Below are positions 4,909-6,123 of a stretch of DNA of 6,123 nucleotides, piece by piece (position 1 is the first letter of the stretch; each line of letters begins with the position of its first letter). The notes beneath the pieces were generated by a model. The model was not told the origin of the DNA. It ran no database searches and was given only the letters and a program-made list of their open reading frames with translations. Origin of the DNA: Minisyncoccota bacterium (GTDB taxonomy: Bacteria > Patescibacteriota > Minisyncoccia > Phycocordibacterales > JAQTLZ01); contig JAQTTF010000041.1 in NCBI GenBank assembly GCA_028710915.1, positions 1-6,123 on the forward strand, given 5' to 3'. The position numbers and the translations under genes are program-made.

Positions 4909-6123
4909 CTCCTAAAATAGTTTGGCTCATAGAAACAATAAGAAGCCCGTGTCCAGAAATTTTATTATTCACCAGACACGGCCTAGAAACAGATGCTTGA
5001 CCCTTGAGATACCCTATAGAACGGGGTGGATTTATAAGTCCACTTTGAGGATTAGACTGCCATAGATAATACCCTGGAGTAGGAGAGCCCAATTTCACCA
5101 AGACCCCCGCATCACAATGAAGAAGAGAAAGTACTGCACCGCCAAAAGGAGTGGTTTTTGCGGGAGAAGTGGGAATGGAAGAGTTGCCAAAGCCCGAGAG
5201 ACTATTTTGTGAGGAAGATCCGCCGAGCTTGCCGAGAACATTTCCCAACACTCCTCCTGCCAAGTTAACAAGCATTCCCCCAAAACTGCCGAAAGAACTA
5301 GACCCGGCTGATCCAAGAGATTGCCCTGAAGCGCCAAGACCACTGCTACTACCGAGAGAGCACGAGCCGCCGCTACATGTACCCTGAGAAGATACTCCGG
5401 CAGATTTTCCTCCCGCAAGAGAGGCTCCGTTATAAAGAATGAGAAAGCCTTCTCCAATGACGTCACCATCTACTGTGCACGGCACTGGAGCAAGTGAGGC
5501 CATACCAAGAAGCCACTGGCCCACTACTTTCGGAGGATTATAGCGATAAGGCGGAACGGTTGGTGGCCATACATAAAAACCAGGAGTCGGGGGACCAAGC
5601 TTTAACAAAAGCGTTTGATCATCACATTTAATCGGAGGAACAAGGATCGCTCCGCCAAAAGGACCGCCTTTAACTCCCGCACCCGTAGCGCCAGTTGGAT
5701 TTCCGCCTGGAGTAGGAGTACCAGTCGTTCCAGGAGCACCACCAGGTGGGGTATTTCCGTTATCTCCAGGGGGAGGGGTTCCATTGTCACCGGGAGTAGG
5801 GGGATTCCCACCATTAGCGGGAGGATTAGGGTTACCGTTCAGAAGGGCATTGACTCTTTGCTGGGAATTTCCGCTTGTCCCATCATCAGGAAAAGTCCCC
5901 TGAATAGGCTTTTGCGCCCCATAGTCGTCCGGATTTCCCAGAGCGAGATTATCTTTTCCCCCCGCAATGGTTACGACTTGCTGTAATTGCGCCGGAGTCA
6001 GGTTGTCATGCAAATATTGAAGTTCTGCCAAATCTAAGTGTGAAAGAGCCTTCTGTACATCACCAGCATTGTCCGGGTTAGTGAGATACGCATCAAGCGT
6101 GCCAGCCTGCTGTTTCGAAACCA
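4895..6123 (-). CDS. Probable secreted/surface protein with two cysteine-containing PFGGA...PTPG repeats (5' partial)
   Basis: The frame stays open to the right edge, so the true start and any signal peptide lie outside; TTG at 6029-6031 is an internal codon. Of 408 visible residues, 1-93 form a polar, partly helical region (LAELQYLHDNLTPAQLQQVV). About 95-150 is a Pro/Gly/Asn/Thr linker. Two homologous domains follow, 154-233 and 325-398, separated by a Ser/Gly linker (236-320). Each domain reads PFGGA[IV]L..., C, LLxKLG or LVKLG, PTPG[FY]YxW, NPP, G.AS, PC, then IxGxG[FL]LI. Each has two cysteines (C166/C215 and C336/C382), suggesting one disulfide per domain outside the cytoplasm; CSGGSC adds two more. 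I recognise this pattern only as one seen in CPR-type bacteria; no enzymatic residues are evident. A stalk-plus-adhesin or pilus-associated role is a guess. The gene converges on rsmA, overlapping it by 14 nt. Confidence 0.8.
   Translation of the reverse strand, partial: VSKQQAGTLDAYLTNPDNAGDVQKALSHLDLAELQYLHDNLTPAQLQQVVTIAGGKDNLALGNPDDYGAQKPIQGTFPDDGTSGNSQQRVNALLNGNPNPPANGGNPPTPGDNGTPPPGDNGNTPPGGAPGTTGTPTPGGNPTGATGAGVKGGPFGGAILVPPIKCDDQTLLLKLGPPTPGFYVWPPTVPPYRYNPPKVVGQWLLGMASLAPVPCTVDGDVIGEGFLILYNGASLAGGKSAGVSSQGTCSGGSCSLGSSSGLGASGQSLGSAGSSSFGSFGGMLVNLAGGVLGNVLGKLGGSSSQNSLSGFGNSSIPTSPAKTTPFGGAVLSLLHCDAGVLVKLGSPTPGYYLWQSNPQSGLINPPRSIGYLKGQASVSRPCLVNNKISGHGLLIVSMSQTILGVTLP
4931..5149 (-). repeat. 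Protein-domain repeat 2 of the surface protein
   Basis: Encodes PFGGAVL, a Cys, LVKLGSPTPGYYLW, NPP, G.AS, RPC and the closing ISGHGLLIV. It matches repeat 1 (5429-5662) in the order and spacing of these blocks; Cys-to-Cys distance is 46 residues here against 49 in repeat 1. DNA identity is low, so the duplication is old. Confidence 0.7.
5429..5662 (-). repeat. Protein-domain repeat 1 of the surface protein
   Basis: Encodes PFGGAIL, a Cys, LLLKLGPPTPGFYVW, NPP, G.AS, PVPC and the closing IGEGFLILY. It is homologous to repeat 2 at 4931-5149. The extra prolines around the PTPG turn (VWPPTVPPYRYNPP) are the main difference. Confidence 0.7.
5670..5835 (-). repeat. Low-complexity Pro/Gly/Asn/Thr linker coding region
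   Basis: Imperfect repeats of PxPGDNG, TPPPGDNG and NTPPGG, encoded by GGAGTAGG/GGAGGGG-like plus-strand repeats. Such linkers are extended and flexible and typically hold a domain away from the cell surface. Repeat-number changes between strains are likely here. Confidence 0.6.

Noticed and set aside
4947..4981. 7-bp inverted repeat CCGTGTC/GACACGG as a terminator for rsmA
   Set aside because: The loop is 21 nt, there is no T-run after it, and it lies within the conserved end of the convergent gene's repeat 2.
5095..5469. A 124-codon open frame on the minus strand overlapping the surface-protein gene
   Set aside because: It is an alternative frame of Ser/Gly-rich coding sequence, which lacks stops because of composition; the protein matches nothing and the repeat domains are clearly in the other frame.
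5615..5986. Plus-strand Arg/Ser-rich 123-codon frame
   Set aside because: It is antisense to the Pro/Gly linker; the RS-rich composition is just the complement of repeated GGA/CC codons.
6029..6031. TTG at 6029-6031 as start of the surface-protein gene
   Set aside because: The same frame continues without a stop to the window edge with plausible protein sequence (helical, polar), so the gene is simply cut by the window.
1..6123. CRISPR array, tRNA, rRNA, insertion sequence with transposase
   Set aside because: I looked on both strands and saw no regularly spaced direct repeats, no tRNA-like cloverleaf or CCA end, no rRNA sequence and no transposase or integrase gene.

Overview
The window reads like a chromosomal segment of a small-genome bacterium of the Candidate Phyla Radiation (Patescibacteria), most likely a Parcubacteria-type lineage. 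This is inferred from several things: a membrane-anchored double-LysM M23 peptidase with the motif HGYNAVD, a very short GIY-YIG protein packed between housekeeping genes, non-ATG (TTG) starts, weak or absent Shine-Dalgarno sites, and a two-repeat PFGGA...C...PTPG surface protein of a type I associate with these bacteria. No phylogenetic test was possible. TGA is used as a stop (rsmA) and never appears in frame, so the recoded-UGA lineages are not indicated.

Layout: (1) 3-182 (+) is the C-terminal end of a ComM/YifB Mg-chelatase-like ATPase. (2) 183-298 holds a bidirectional terminator hairpin and a separate 18-bp perfect palindrome. (3) 299-1432 (-) is a membrane-anchored LysM-LysM-M23 peptidoglycan hydrolase. 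(4) 1433-1807 is a divergent regulatory region with a good minus-strand promoter, a structured minus-strand leader, a plausible plus-strand extended -10 promoter, a 17-codon upstream ORF and two leader hairpins. (5) 1808-4908 (+) is a compact uvrD/pcrA-like helicase - GIY-YIG nuclease - rsmA (ksgA) cluster. (6) 4895-6123 (-) is a surface or secreted protein whose start lies beyond the window. It converges on rsmA with a 14-nt tail-to-tail overlap.

The helicase, GIY-YIG protein and RsmA are probably co-transcribed: a 43-nt gap, then a 20-nt overlap. They act in DNA repair or restart, uncertain nuclease activity, and 16S rRNA maturation. The two minus-strand genes are envelope functions: wall hydrolysis and a cysteine-containing repeat surface protein.

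The most unusual signal is a set of palindromes. Two clearly related 33- and 36-nt palindromes, in inverted orientation and with a compensatory base-pair change in the stem, flank the GIY-YIG gene. The right copy is exactly 12 codons long and sits in frame in the N-terminal extension of RsmA. A third palindrome (16-bp arms) lies inside rsmA, and a fourth (18-bp arms, same AAATTT core) lies after the M23 gene. Together they suggest a family of small palindromic elements, perhaps linked to the GIY-YIG gene.
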